This document shows, in pieces, positions 1-9,521 of a DNA stretch of 32,337 nt. A model generated the notes under the pieces. That model was not told the DNA's origin. It saw only the letters and a list, made by a program, of their open reading frames with translations, and did not search any database. The stretch is from positions 1 through 32,337 of the forward strand of contig JAQWJZ010000043.1 in the NCBI GenBank assembly GCA_029248105.1, written 5' to 3'. Position numbers and translations under genes: made by a program. How positions within the stretch are numbered: the first letter of the stretch is position 1; each line of letters opens with the position of its first letter. Origin of the DNA: Flavobacteriales bacterium. Lineage in GTDB: Bacteria > Bacteroidota > Bacteroidia > Flavobacteriales > UBA7312.

Positions 1-3000
1 GAATGTCTCCAGCAGGTAAAACGGCACTTAAGCCACTAGCAAGTAGTTCTCCATTCACATACCATTCATAGGTAAAGGATGGGTTAGGATTTGATACTGA
101 AAGAGTTGCTGCTGTATCACCATAACATAAAATATCATTTACTATAGAGCCTGAGGACGTATTGATTGCTGACTCAACAGGAGTACCAGCAATAATCTCT
201 ACAGGAAGAGGTAAACCACTACCGCTTAATGTTCCTGAACAACCATGCTCATCTGCAACTAGTACTTGATAAAACCCTGAACAAAGTGAAGAATCAATAG
301 CTAAACTATCTGTAGTGTATTCGGCAATTAGATTATTTTCTAAATCCAAGCTAGTAAAAGTGTAATTACCTATTCCGCCGAAAGCGGTGTATTTAAGGAT
401 ACCGTCACAAGAAGAAAACTCACCCGAGCAAGTTTCGTTACTTAGCTTTGTAATGGTATATATTAATTCTTCAGGCTGATATACATCTATCTGAGCTGTT
501 TTTGTACAACCATTAACATCTGTTACAACTACACTGGTTACGCCTTCAGATATACTTAAAAGTGTATTGGTATTTGAGGAAGAAATAAACTGTGTAATTC
601 CATCTGATGAATTCCAAGAATAATCATACGGCGCAAAGCCACCAGAATTTATAACTGTTGCCGAACCACTACCATCAGAATAGCAGTTTAACGAATCCGA
701 TGACAATTGCAATTCAAATGTCTCAACTAAAGGGATATCAATATTCAACGTATCCTTACATGCGTTATCATCTTCTACTATTACAGTATAGCTACCAGCG
801 TTTTTATTAGTTAAAACAGCTTCAACATCTCCAGTATTCCATAAGAAGGAGTAAGAGCTGTTTGTATTTAAGAAACCACCCGATGCAACTACTGAAACCT
901 CGCCAGTTGGAATGTTAAGACAATAGGCTGAAACCAAATGGCTAGTGTCTAGAACTAATGAATCTGGCTGATTAACAAATGCTAAAACAGAAGCTTCACA
1001 TAAATTATTATCGGTAACTGTTAAAACATAAGGAACGTTTGTCGTTGGTAAACCCGTTACTTCTTGATTTGAACTAAACGAATTTCCATCTAGACTCCAA
1101 TCGAAAGAGTATGGTGACGTTCCACCAGTAACATCACTTGAAATTGTTCCGTCTGCACCTCCATAACATTTAACGTCGGTACCTAAAACCTGTACTTTAA
1201 GAGGCTTGGGCTGATTAATTTGTATGGTATCAATTTCATAACATCCAAGTTCATCCTCAACCTTTACCCAATACTCACCGAAACTTTGATTAAAGATGGT
1301 TGTATTTGTACTTTGATTAGACCAACTATATACCAAATTCCCTGTTCCGCCTGTACTTAAAACAGTCGCACTTCCATCTGCTCCGCCATAACAAGAAACA
1401 GAATTTGAAGAAAGGGTATTTATTATAGGGTCATTTTCATTAATCATAATAGAATCTGAAATCACACAACCTCTTGCATCTGTAACGTCAACAAAATAAT
1501 TTCCTTGGGGTAATTGCTCAGCCACATCTGTTACATGACCACTACTCCACTGATAAGTATAAGGTTGAGTTCCTCCACTAACAATAACTTGGGCAGAACC
1601 TGTTGACTCGCCATAACAACTTATAATGGTATTGCCCATTTCAACAGTTAATGGAGATGCGGATTGCTCAAGTTCAATGCTAGTAGAAATTAAACAGTCG
1701 TTAAAGTCAGTAATTTCCAAATCATAAGTACCAGCACTCAAGTTATATAAGTAAGATGTAGAGGCGTCGCCTTGATTTGTCCATTTATAATTATATGGAG
1801 GTGTTCCACCACCGTTGACTGAAACTTGTATTTGCCCATCGGTTCCAGCATAGCATGTTATATCATCCGCTTCAACGGAAAAAGTAATTGGATTAGGCTG
1901 TTCGACAGATACTTCATCTGTTCCTTGACAACCATTGTCATCTTCTACCACAAGATAATATCCGCCGACAGGAACTTGAATGGAAGAATCAGAACCCACT
2001 AATTCATCAGTGCTAGAATTAAACCAGTAATATTGATATGAAGAATTGGAAAGATTACCACCAGTAATTGAGGATACTGAAACTGTAGCAGAGCTATCGC
2101 TATTACATAAAACATCTGTTGCAGTAGTTAAAACATTGATCTCGGGAGCTGATGAAGCTACGACTACATCTTCCTCTGTAACACAGCCATTACCATCTTT
2201 TATTACAATTTGATAAGTTCCATATTCAAGATTATAAAATTCATTTACATTATTAAAAGTGTTACCACCATCAATAGAATAAGTTATTGGAGCAACAGTA
2301 TTGTTTTCTGTAAAAAGAGTTATAGAGCCATCTTGATATCCACTACAACTAACTGGGTAAGAATATGTTTCTATTTGAAAACCTTCTTGATAACTAATAA
2401 ATAAATTCTGAGAATCAGAAGGGCAAGCGTTTACTCCTTCTACAACATAAGTATAGGTTCCAATCTCTGAATTTTGTGGATCAAAAATATCTGGTGCTAT
2501 TTCATTACTTGGATTATACCATACCCCACCTTCTTGAGGTACTCCATTTAATTTACTAAACATGCTAAAAGTTGGATCTCCTGAACATACTAAACTATAA
2601 CCCTCTATTCCTGCCTCTGGAAGTTTGTTTACATATAGGTTAACGAAAGAAGTGTCATTACATAAATCGTTAATACCGTAAGTGATATAAGAATAATCGC
2701 CTGTTGAATTTTCTACTAAATCCAAATTGGATGAAACAACAAGGTTATTTAAAAACCAGGTTCCACCCTCATCATAGTCATCACCCAAATATTCATTTAT
2801 ATCGATAATTTCTGTCCCATCAGTCACATCACATAAAAATATCGTACTGTCTTGCCCTACTGTACCAACCAAACCAGCATTGGTTGGTGAAAATGTTTGG
2901 ACCAAAATGGAATCAACATTTGGAATTGTTTCTCCTGTACATACATCAACTACAGAAATATAGTAATAAACAGCACCCGTATCTGGTGTTACTGTTAATT

Positions 3001-3799
3001 CTAAATCTTCACTTAAAATATTACCATATTGATCTGACCACACAACTGTACCTGTTGCTATTGGACTATAATCAATAGCATTAACAGTATAATCCGTAAA
3101 GTCGGCATTTGGAATAAACTCCCAACCTTCATCATCAGCTGTCCAATTTAATGGAAAGTTTCTGGGTTGAAGTAGAACAGGGTCATCAACTATCTCAAAT
3201 AATGTGCTGTTTTCATTAACTATACCTTGAATAGCTGCGCCACCATTCCAAGCCATACACAAAGGTTTTTCATCAATATGAATTTCTATTTTATTGGAAG
3301 TCTCAAAAATCTGAAGATATTGACCAACAATCAAATCATTACATGAGAACATTGGCATAGAACACCATACCACATAAAACACCCTATTTGGCGCAGCACC
3401 ATAGGTACCGTAGACAACGTTACCACCAACACTTGGATCAATATCGTGCCAAGGCGCCATAATTGCATTTTCAGGTAATTGACCCGCATTTGGAATTGCG
3501 TTATTTATCGTCCATGGTGAATACACCCCACCTTGTGCTAAATCAAAAGTAATGTACCCGTTGGCAGACAGAACGCATTGGTTGTAGGTGTTCCCATAGA
3601 AATTGAAATCAAAACCTAAATCAATAACTCCAGAATGGATATCATCAGTATTGATAAATGATGGGCTAATATTAGCTCCAGACGCTACAAGAGTTACATC
3701 TTCTCCAGAACAAAGAACAGTATCATTTGAGGTTATAAATTGTGACTGAACGTTTGCAAATGAAAATAAAAAAATAATAAACAGTAATTGATTTTTCAT
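1..3799 (-). CDS. Giant SprB-repeat surface protein, C-terminus cut by window edge
   Basis: The reading frame opens with ATG at 3799 and runs without a stop to base 2, so at least 1266 residues are visible and the C-terminus lies outside the window. I checked the phase at several points (about 750, 1385, 1610, 1847, 2096 and 2579) and it holds. It starts with a signal peptide (MKNQLLFIIFLFSFANVQSQ). An N-terminal beta-sandwich follows, with an LGFDFNFYGN stretch and a PENAIMAPWHDIDPS stretch, like NIDO-type domains of Bacteroidota surface proteins. From about residue 480 there are roughly ten SprB-type repeats of about 80 residues, each with a SCYGGADGSA-like head, a GGT-PY centre and a VTD-GC tail. 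SprB is the mobile gliding adhesin of Flavobacterium. A T9SS sorting domain is expected beyond the edge but not seen. The start lies 39 bases after the 1470-residue gene's stop, so the two are probably co-transcribed. Adhesin or gliding role is inferred. Confidence 0.85.
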   Translation of the reverse strand, partial: MKNQLLFIIFLFSFANVQSQFITSNDTVLCSGEDVTLVASGANISPSFINTDDIHSGVIDLGFDFNFYGNTYNQCVLSANGYITFDLAQGGVYSPWTINNAIPNAGQLPENAIMAPWHDIDPSVGGNVVYGTYGAAPNRVFYVVWCSMPMFSCNDLIVGQYLQIFETSNKIEIHIDEKPLCMAWNGGAAIQGIVNENSTLFEIVDDPVLLQPRNFPLNWTADDEGWEFIPNADFTDYTVNAIDYSPIATGTVVWSDQYGNILSEDLELTVTPDTGAVYYYISVVDVCTGETIPNVDSILVQTFSPTNAGLVGTVGQDSTIFLCDVTDGTEIIDINEYLGDDYDEGGTWFLNNLVVSSNLDLVENSTGDYSYITYGINDLCNDTSFVNLYVNKLPEAGIEGYSLVCSGDPTFSMFSKLNGVPQEGGVWYNPSNEIAPDIFDPQNSEIGTYTYVVEGVNACPSDSQNLFISYQEGFQIETYSYPVSCSGYQDGSITLFTENNTVAPITYSIDGGNTFNNVNEFYNLEYGTYQIVIKDGNGCVTEEDVVVASSAPEINVLTTATDVLCNSDSSATVSVSSITGGNLSNSSYQYYWFNSSTDELVGSDSSIQVPVGGYYLVVEDDNGCQGTDEVSVEQPNPITFSVEADDITCYAGTDGQIQVSVNGGGTPPYNYKWTNQGDASTSYLYNLSAGTYDLEITDFNDCLISTSIELEQSASPLTVEMGNTIISCYGESTGSAQVIVSGGTQPYTYQWSSGHVTDVAEQLPQGNYFVDVTDARGCVISDSIMINENDPIINTLSSNSVSCYGGADGSATVLSTGGTGNLVYSWSNQSTNTTIFNQSFGEYWVKVEDELGCYEIDTIQINQPKPLKVQVLGTDVKCYGGADGTISSDVTGGTSPYSFDWSLDGNSFSSNQEVTGLPTTNVPYVLTVTDNNLCEASVLAFVNQPDSLVLDTSHLVSAYCLNIPTGEVSVVASGGFLNTNSSYSFLWNTGDVEAVLTNKNAGSYTVIVEDDNACKDTLNIDIPLVETFELQLSSDSLNCYSDGSGSATVINSGGFAPYDYSWNSSDGITQFISSSNTNTLLSISEGVTSVVVTDVNGCTKTAQIDVYQPEELIYTITKLSNETCSGEFSSCDGILKYTAFGGIGNYTFTSLDLENNLIAEYTTDSLAIDSSLCSGFYQVLVADEHGCSGTLSGSGLPLPVEIIAGTPVESAINTSSGSIVNDILCYGDTAATLSVSNPNPSFTYEWYVNGELLASGLSAVLPAGDI

Positions 3800-3837
3800 A
3801 TTAAATAACGTTAAAAAATTAATTACTAATGAAGAAA

Positions 3838-6800
3838 TTATCTGTATATAGTTACAGAACCTTTTTCATTGTAAGAGGTTCCATCTTCACCAGTAGCATT
3901 GAGAACATAAAAATAAACACCTTCTGGAACTTCTAATCCATTCATAGAAACACCATTCCAAGTGTCGTTCGGATTGTCCATTTCGTAAATTTTATCTCCC
4001 CACCTATTGTAAAATATAGCATTTAAATCTACAATACCATAATTTTCGAAAGAAAAATCATCATTAATATTATCTCCATTTGGGGAAAAAGCATTGAATT
4101 CTACTATTCCTTGAACAGAGACTAATACTGAAATAGTATCAGAACAACTCCCATCAAAAACTTCTAGTACGACTTCATAATCACCCATTTCGGTAAATGT
4201 ATGCTGATAAGAATTCGTAGTAAAACCTTCGTAGAAATTAGAAGTCATATTATTACCATTAACCCACCATTGATTTAATGTCATATCAGAATTTTGGCTT
4301 ATGTCAATAAATTCGATATTGAAAGGTGCTGGCTGTGATACTATAGAGTGTGGACCATTAGCTCCTGGAGTATTAATAACCCAATCAGCAATTACTTCTG
4401 ATGGATCGACAAGAGTTTGATTAGCAGTAATTTCACAATCATTTTCATCAGTGATAGTTACACTGTATGTACCTGAAGAAAGAAAGCCAATATCTTCGGT
4501 GTTTTCACCATTTGACCAGTCAAAAGTATACGGTAAAGTTCCGCCAGTAATTGTTAAGTCAATATTACCATCATCAGAACCAAAACAACTTGGGTTTGTT
4601 GGTATCAGAGTAGGTACTGAAAACGGGGCAGGTGAAGAAACAGTTTCATTAATTGTTTTTGTACAATTGTTAGCATCTACAACACTTACTACATAATTAC
4701 CTGCAACAAGGTTTGAGAACACACCATTACTATTATTCGATACAGCCGCCCCTGTTAGGGTGTAATCCGAATAGGGTTGAGTTCCTCCATTAGCCACTAC
4801 TGTTATTCCTCCAGTATTATCACCATCACAATTAACACCTATTGAAGAAACAAGATCAATAGTTAATGGCGAAGGTTCAGACAAAATAATTTCAGACACC
4901 TCAGAAACACATCCATTAACATCTTCTACATATACAGAGTATGTATCAGCAGCAAGTCCATTAAAAACTCCAGTAGCATTGTCGGTAGATGCTGAAATAT
5001 AATAAGTGACGTAAGGAGTAGTCCCTCCTGAGCCAACAATTGTAATATTACCATTTGGCGCACCATTTGAATTATGACAATCTGGATTAGTAACACTTAT
5101 ATCTGCAATTACTGGAGAAGGATTAGCTAACTCTAATGAGAATACAGTATCGCATCCATATCTATCAACAACCTCCAGATAATATGTACCAGCATCTAAA
5201 GCATTTATACTAAAATCTAGAGAGCCGTTGTCATTCACAAGACCGTTACCATTTAAATTACTTGGAAACCAGGTATGATTATAGTCTGCTAATTGATCAT
5301 TATTCAAATATGGCGTAGCACCACTTACTGAAAGATTAATTACACCATTTGATTCATCTGTACATATTGGATTAGTACTGTTATTGATTAAAGAAAATGG
5401 ATCTCTTTCTTCAATAGTTACAGTAGGAGATGTTGCTTTGCAAAGTCCAAGTAAATAAGATGCTGTGACTTGAATATTACCAGCTGGCAGAGTATTCGAA
5501 GACGGACCTTCATCAAGAACGTTTAAAGAACTTTCTAAGTGCCAAGAATAATCAAATATAGGGTTTGAATTTAGAACAGAAGCGGTTGCATTACTTGAAC
5601 CATAGCAGTTAATAGTATCTGTCAAAAACAATTCATTGGTATTAATTTCAGCAGTTACTTCTACCCCATTATCTATGAAAAATGGATTAGGGTATAGTGA
5701 TGTTAAGTCGAAAATACCTTCGCAATTAGAAGCATCTGTAATTTGAATTTCCCAATTACTAGAAGTTAAACCAGTAATTGTTAGAGAATTCATTGTTTGT
5801 CCGTTGTCGTTGAACATAGAGTTCATATCCGTCCAACTCACATTATATGGAGCAACTCCACCAACAACCTCGACAACAACTGAACCATCGTCAGACGATG
5901 CGGTTGGACTGAAACAGGATTGGTTAACTAGGTCTGAAATCTGAAAATCTACTCGACTAGGACCATCCACAGTGAGCGTATAAACACCTTCGCAACCAAA
6001 TTCATCAGTCACAGTTACTGAATAATTTCCTTGCTGTAAAGCATCTACATCAGGTAGATTATTACCAGTTGCAGCACCACCATTCCATTCAAAGAAAAAG
6101 TCACAACTGTTATCAACATCACCACAACCACCTTCCATAGATATAGAAACTGTTCCATCGTTGTATCCGAAACAACTTGCAGGTGTAGATGAAGTGAATT
6201 CTTGCCAAGTAGCGACTAAATCAATTTCTACTGAAATTTGATCAGCACACAATCTACTATCGACAACAGTAACATCATATGTTCCAGAGTTCATATTTTC
6301 GATAGAACTGTATAATACGTCCTCATCTGTCTGACCTAAAACAGACCATACGAAATTATAATTATCACTTGAATTTGGCGTACCGCCAGATGCTGAAACC
6401 TGAGCCCAACCAGTATTAGATCCTAACAAATTGTTATTACAATAGGCTGGCTTTGTAGGCTGAGTGAGGAATAACTCTAATTTTGGCGGTTCTATAAGGT
6501 AAATTTCTGATTCCGATTCGCATCCATTTTCATCAGTTACCGTAATTTTATATGGATCTGAATAAGATTGATAATCAGGGTTAAGAGCTATATCATCAGC
6601 TCCTACACTGAAAGGTAAATCTGAAAGCGTTTGTAGTTGGTAAGGCACATCGTCTACCCATGGGTAATTCGGGTGACTCCACACAAAAGAATAATCTCCA
6701 GTTCCACCATATACATTTGATGAAAGTTCACCATCTGAAAGTCCATAACAACTAATTTCATCAGAAATAAAAGCATCAACAATAAGTTGGTTGGGTTGAT

Positions 6801-8250
6801 TTATTTCTATGCTAAAATCTTTAGAACAGCCTATACTATCAGTAACAACAACAGTGTAAGTTCCTATTGGCAAATCCGAAATAGATTGCTGAGTTCCGTA
6901 TGCTCCCCAATTGAAAGTGTAAGGCGCTATACCTCCCGAAGGATTAGCCATAGCAACTCCATCAGAGCCATTGTAACACGATGTTGAGTCCGATGTGAAC
7001 ATATTTGCAATAGAATCATTTGAGATGATAACTATTGAATCCATTTCTGGTATAGTACAAATCGCATCCAAAACAGAAACATAATACAGTCCTTCACAAA
7101 CATCTGAAAGTGTTGAAGTAAAATTATTTAACACACTATTATTGACATTGTTATTTATCGGGTTCATCAAAGAGTCCATCCACTGAACAGTGTATGAACC
7201 ATCATCTTCTGCAGTGCCATTAATAACCTCGAGCTGTAACTCACCATTACAATCACCATAACAAGGAATTCCAACACCATTAATTTCACCATTCGCAATT
7301 AGACTTAAATCAGCCCTTTCGTTTTGAACAAATATGGTTATCTCATCTTGAACAGTACAAAATTCATTTACTGCTACAATTGAAATTGTAGTATCTTCAT
7401 TAATTATTAAAGTGGTACTATCCAAGACAGATCCTGTACTCCAATTGAATGTGTTATACCATGTTGTATCGGCATGAATGGTTGTCGATTCTCCAGAACA
7501 CACTGAATAATCTTCTGGCAATTCAAAATCACAATCGGCAATTAACTTAAAATCATCTAATCCAAAGCCATAAGACAAAGGGAAACCGCCATCAAATGGG
7601 TTATCTAAACCATTGTTAAATACAAAAGCAAATCTAACATTTGGCTGATTATCCAACACATTTCCTAAATCAATATTAGCAAGTTGCCATGTTGTATCAG
7701 CGGATAATGGGCCCTCAACAAAAACCCAATTTGTTCCTTGATCAAGAGAGTAATATACTTCTGCGCCAAATTCAGTTTCAGTAGGCCCAGAGTACCACCA
7801 ATAAGACACATCAACTCCAGTGTATCCAATTGTACTGTAATCAGGACTAACAGCACAAATCAATTCTTGGTTAACACCAAATGCTGCATCTATGTAGGTT
7901 GCATTTAAAACTGGATTTATACCAAAGCCAGGATCTCCATCAATCGCTACAAAGGCAGCAGTATGAAGATAATTGCTATTGGGTTGATAACCTTGATCAG
8001 AAGTGTTACCGATATTTATTAAAAAACCATTAAAATCAACAAATCCACCGTCGTATTCGTCGTTAACGATAATTGTATTTTGGTCAGAACTAACCGTCCC
8101 CAAGAAAGGCACTATTTCATTTAAAGTCCAATCCATAGTTAAGGGATCTTCAAAATCTTGACTAATAAATACTTGTTGTGCTGTACTAGAGTAGGTTAGT
8201 ACTAAAAGAAAGCAAAACAAGGCTTTCATATAAATTTTAATGTTTTTCAT
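3838..8250 (-). CDS. SprB-repeat, PKD and T9SS type B sorting domain surface protein (1470 aa)
   Basis: This is a secreted multidomain protein. An N-terminal signal peptide (about residues 1-25, ending STAQQ) is followed by a MAM- or lectin-like beta-sandwich that opens with FISQDFEDP and closes near residue 240 with GLDDFKLIAD. Next comes an Ig-like stretch around CSGESTT, then about eleven SprB-type repeats with heads such as SCYNGSDG, SCFGYNDG and SCFGSDDG. A PKD-like domain lies at about 1300-1380. The last 86 residues are the gliding-motility-associated type B sorting domain (FNAFSPNGDNINDDF, NRWGDKIYE, EGVYFYVLNA). By family knowledge such proteins cross the outer membrane by T9SS and stay on the surface or are released. 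It sits between two proteins of the same kind on the same strand. An adhesive or gliding role is inferred, not shown. Confidence 0.9.
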   Translation of the reverse strand: MKNIKIYMKALFCFLLVLTYSSTAQQVFISQDFEDPLTMDWTLNEIVPFLGTVSSDQNTIIVNDEYDGGFVDFNGFLINIGNTSDQGYQPNSNYLHTAAFVAIDGDPGFGINPVLNATYIDAAFGVNQELICAVSPDYSTIGYTGVDVSYWWYSGPTETEFGAEVYYSLDQGTNWVFVEGPLSADTTWQLANIDLGNVLDNQPNVRFAFVFNNGLDNPFDGGFPLSYGFGLDDFKLIADCDFELPEDYSVCSGESTTIHADTTWYNTFNWSTGSVLDSTTLIINEDTTISIVAVNEFCTVQDEITIFVQNERADLSLIANGEINGVGIPCYGDCNGELQLEVINGTAEDDGSYTVQWMDSLMNPINNNVNNSVLNNFTSTLSDVCEGLYYVSVLDAICTIPEMDSIVIISNDSIANMFTSDSTSCYNGSDGVAMANPSGGIAPYTFNWGAYGTQQSISDLPIGTYTVVVTDSIGCSKDFSIEINQPNQLIVDAFISDEISCYGLSDGELSSNVYGGTGDYSFVWSHPNYPWVDDVPYQLQTLSDLPFSVGADDIALNPDYQSYSDPYKITVTDENGCESESEIYLIEPPKLELFLTQPTKPAYCNNNLLGSNTGWAQVSASGGTPNSSDNYNFVWSVLGQTDEDVLYSSIENMNSGTYDVTVVDSRLCADQISVEIDLVATWQEFTSSTPASCFGYNDGTVSISMEGGCGDVDNSCDFFFEWNGGAATGNNLPDVDALQQGNYSVTVTDEFGCEGVYTLTVDGPSRVDFQISDLVNQSCFSPTASSDDGSVVVEVVGGVAPYNVSWTDMNSMFNDNGQTMNSLTITGLTSSNWEIQITDASNCEGIFDLTSLYPNPFFIDNGVEVTAEINTNELFLTDTINCYGSSNATASVLNSNPIFDYSWHLESSLNVLDEGPSSNTLPAGNIQVTASYLLGLCKATSPTVTIEERDPFSLINNSTNPICTDESNGVINLSVSGATPYLNNDQLADYNHTWFPSNLNGNGLVNDNGSLDFSINALDAGTYYLEVVDRYGCDTVFSLELANPSPVIADISVTNPDCHNSNGAPNGNITIVGSGGTTPYVTYYISASTDNATGVFNGLAADTYSVYVEDVNGCVSEVSEIILSEPSPLTIDLVSSIGVNCDGDNTGGITVVANGGTQPYSDYTLTGAAVSNNSNGVFSNLVAGNYVVSVVDANNCTKTINETVSSPAPFSVPTLIPTNPSCFGSDDGNIDLTITGGTLPYTFDWSNGENTEDIGFLSSGTYSVTITDENDCEITANQTLVDPSEVIADWVINTPGANGPHSIVSQPAPFNIEFIDISQNSDMTLNQWWVNGNNMTSNFYEGFTTNSYQHTFTEMGDYEVVLEVFDGSCSDTISVLVSVQGIVEFNAFSPNGDNINDDFSFENYGIVDLNAIFYNRWGDKIYEMDNPNDTWNGVSMNGLEVPEGVYFYVLNATGEDGTSYNEKGSVTIYR

Positions 8251-8299
8251 TTTTAATGCTTATTAAAAAAGTAAATTTACTCATATACATAAGAATTTA

Positions 8300-8338
8300 C
8301 AAAAATATCATTTATATCTTACAAAACAGCCAAAGATA
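8300..8338 (-). promoter_or_regulatory. Candidate tandem promoter for the 1470-residue SprB-repeat gene
   Basis: On the minus strand two perfect TAnnTTTG elements lie in the 149-base gap: TATCTTTG (8338 to 8331) and TATTTTTG (8307 to 8300). The first has a TTTG 21 bases upstream. The TTTG inside the first element lies 23 bases upstream of the second, so it could serve as its -33 box. These fit the Bacteroidota pattern TTG, about 17-23 bases, TAnnTTTG. The nearer start would leave a leader of roughly 45 bases. Only short motifs in AT-rich DNA support this. Confidence 0.45.
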
Positions 8339-8399
8339 ACATTAATAGTACTACTAAAGCAAATTAGCTAAATTCTACTTCAACAAAGTTTTTAACACC

Positions 8400-9422
8400 C
8401 TAGAAAAATAAGCTAATTGAACCTTTTTTTTCATACAATTTACCATCAAAACCCGTGGCGTTCATATAATAATAATATACACCTTCACTTAAATTATCGC
8501 CGTCAAAACTTAAGCCATTCCATTCAAAACTAGGATCTGTCCAACTAAAAACCAACGCCCCCCACCTATTGAAAATCTTAACACTAAACTTAGAAATCGC
8601 ATTGTTTTCCACAAAAGAAAAGCTGTCGTTTATCCCATCTCCATTAGGACTAAATGCATTAAACATACCTTCCCAATCATCAATAGATAAGTCAAAACCT
8701 TGAACCTCAATTAAAATCGTTTTTTCATCTGAACAATCGTGCTCGTCAGTCAATTGTAAACTGAGGTTGTACGAACCTACTAAATCGTATACGTGCTGTG
8801 GATTAGCATCATAAGAAGATTCTCCATCATCAAAATCCCACTCATATACACCCTGACTACTATTATTTGTCAATTGGATTGTCAAGGGCACATCTCCAAT
8901 CGTTCTATCAACACTAAAATCAGCTGATAAATAAACGCTATCGGTCAATTGACAACCTTTAAAGTCTAAAACCTCAAAATCGTAAAATTGACTCGAACTA
9001 AAACTCACTATAGAATCAGTTGAAAACGTACTGTTTTTAGAATTTCTCCAATAGTATGAATACGGTTTTACACCACCGTCAACATCGGCTATTAGATTAT
9101 TTCCATCACATCTCAAATCCAAACTGAGTAAAGAAGGTTCTTTTATTTTAACGTTAATAGTGTCAGAACATAAATTAGCATCGGAGAGTATGACTTGATA
9201 AATTCCTGCATACAGGTTGGTGAAGCCATTTCCATTCACAACAACAGCTCCATTACTCAAACTAAGAGAGTAAGGCTGAGCAGCATTTAGAACATTTAAA
9301 TCAAAAGCTCCTGTGTTTTCGCCATTGCAATTGATATGAGTAGTATCAGAAATCTCTAGACTACACTGTGCAAAAGTTAAGCTTGCTAAAAAGACAGAAA
9401 ATAATAGTGGAATTTTACTCAT
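8400..9422 (-). CDS. Small secreted protein with PKD and T9SS type B sorting domain (340 aa)
   Basis: The start is taken at ATG 9422, which gives a clean signal peptide (MSKIPLLFSVFLASLTFAQ). The frame also extends upstream to a TTG at 9446, but that would add eight residues before the signal peptide. The mature part begins with one SprB-like repeat (head HINCNGENTGAFDL), then a diverged second unit around GGVKPYSYYW. A PKD domain follows (VYEWDFDDGE ... HVYDLVGSYNLSLQL). The protein ends in a type B sorting domain (FNAFSPNGDGINDSF, FNRWGALVF, EGVYYYYMNA). It is like a short version of the next gene downstream, with the same ending. This suggests a shared T9SS route and perhaps a shared surface structure. 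It is divergent from the uvrD-like gene. Confidence 0.88.
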   Translation of the reverse strand: MSKIPLLFSVFLASLTFAQCSLEISDTTHINCNGENTGAFDLNVLNAAQPYSLSLSNGAVVVNGNGFTNLYAGIYQVILSDANLCSDTINVKIKEPSLLSLDLRCDGNNLIADVDGGVKPYSYYWRNSKNSTFSTDSIVSFSSSQFYDFEVLDFKGCQLTDSVYLSADFSVDRTIGDVPLTIQLTNNSSQGVYEWDFDDGESSYDANPQHVYDLVGSYNLSLQLTDEHDCSDEKTILIEVQGFDLSIDDWEGMFNAFSPNGDGINDSFSFVENNAISKFSVKIFNRWGALVFSWTDPSFEWNGLSFDGDNLSEGVYYYYMNATGFDGKLYEKKGSISLFF

Positions 9423-9487
9423 AAATCGAAGCACTAAATTAATCAAATTTTAATGCTAAACAATATGTTGAAAAATGATTCAAATAA

Positions 9488-9521
9488 TTGACAAAATAAT
9501 TATATAATAGAATTAATTTTG
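9488..9521 (+). promoter_or_regulatory. Candidate promoter of the uvrD-like gene
   Basis: TAATTTTG at 9514-9521 matches the Bacteroidota -7 consensus TAnnTTTG exactly, with TTG at 9488-9490, 23 bases upstream. Transcription would start near 9527. The -7 element overlaps the first possible start codon (TTG 9519), which affects the choice of translation start. Confidence 0.45.

Noticed and set aside
2210-3078. Two short plus-strand frames of 64 codons each
   Set aside because: They lie antisense to the intact SprB-repeat frame, have odd composition and no family likeness.
1-9422. Short DNA direct repeats in the adhesin genes as a CRISPR or mobile repeat
   Set aside because: The repeats are protein-level SprB units with diverged DNA. 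There are no equal spacers or constant repeat sequence.
9423-9518. Promoter of the 340-residue secreted protein on the minus strand
   Set aside because: Only imperfect matches to TAnnTTTG (such as AAAATTTG at 9451-9444) without a properly spaced TTG were found.
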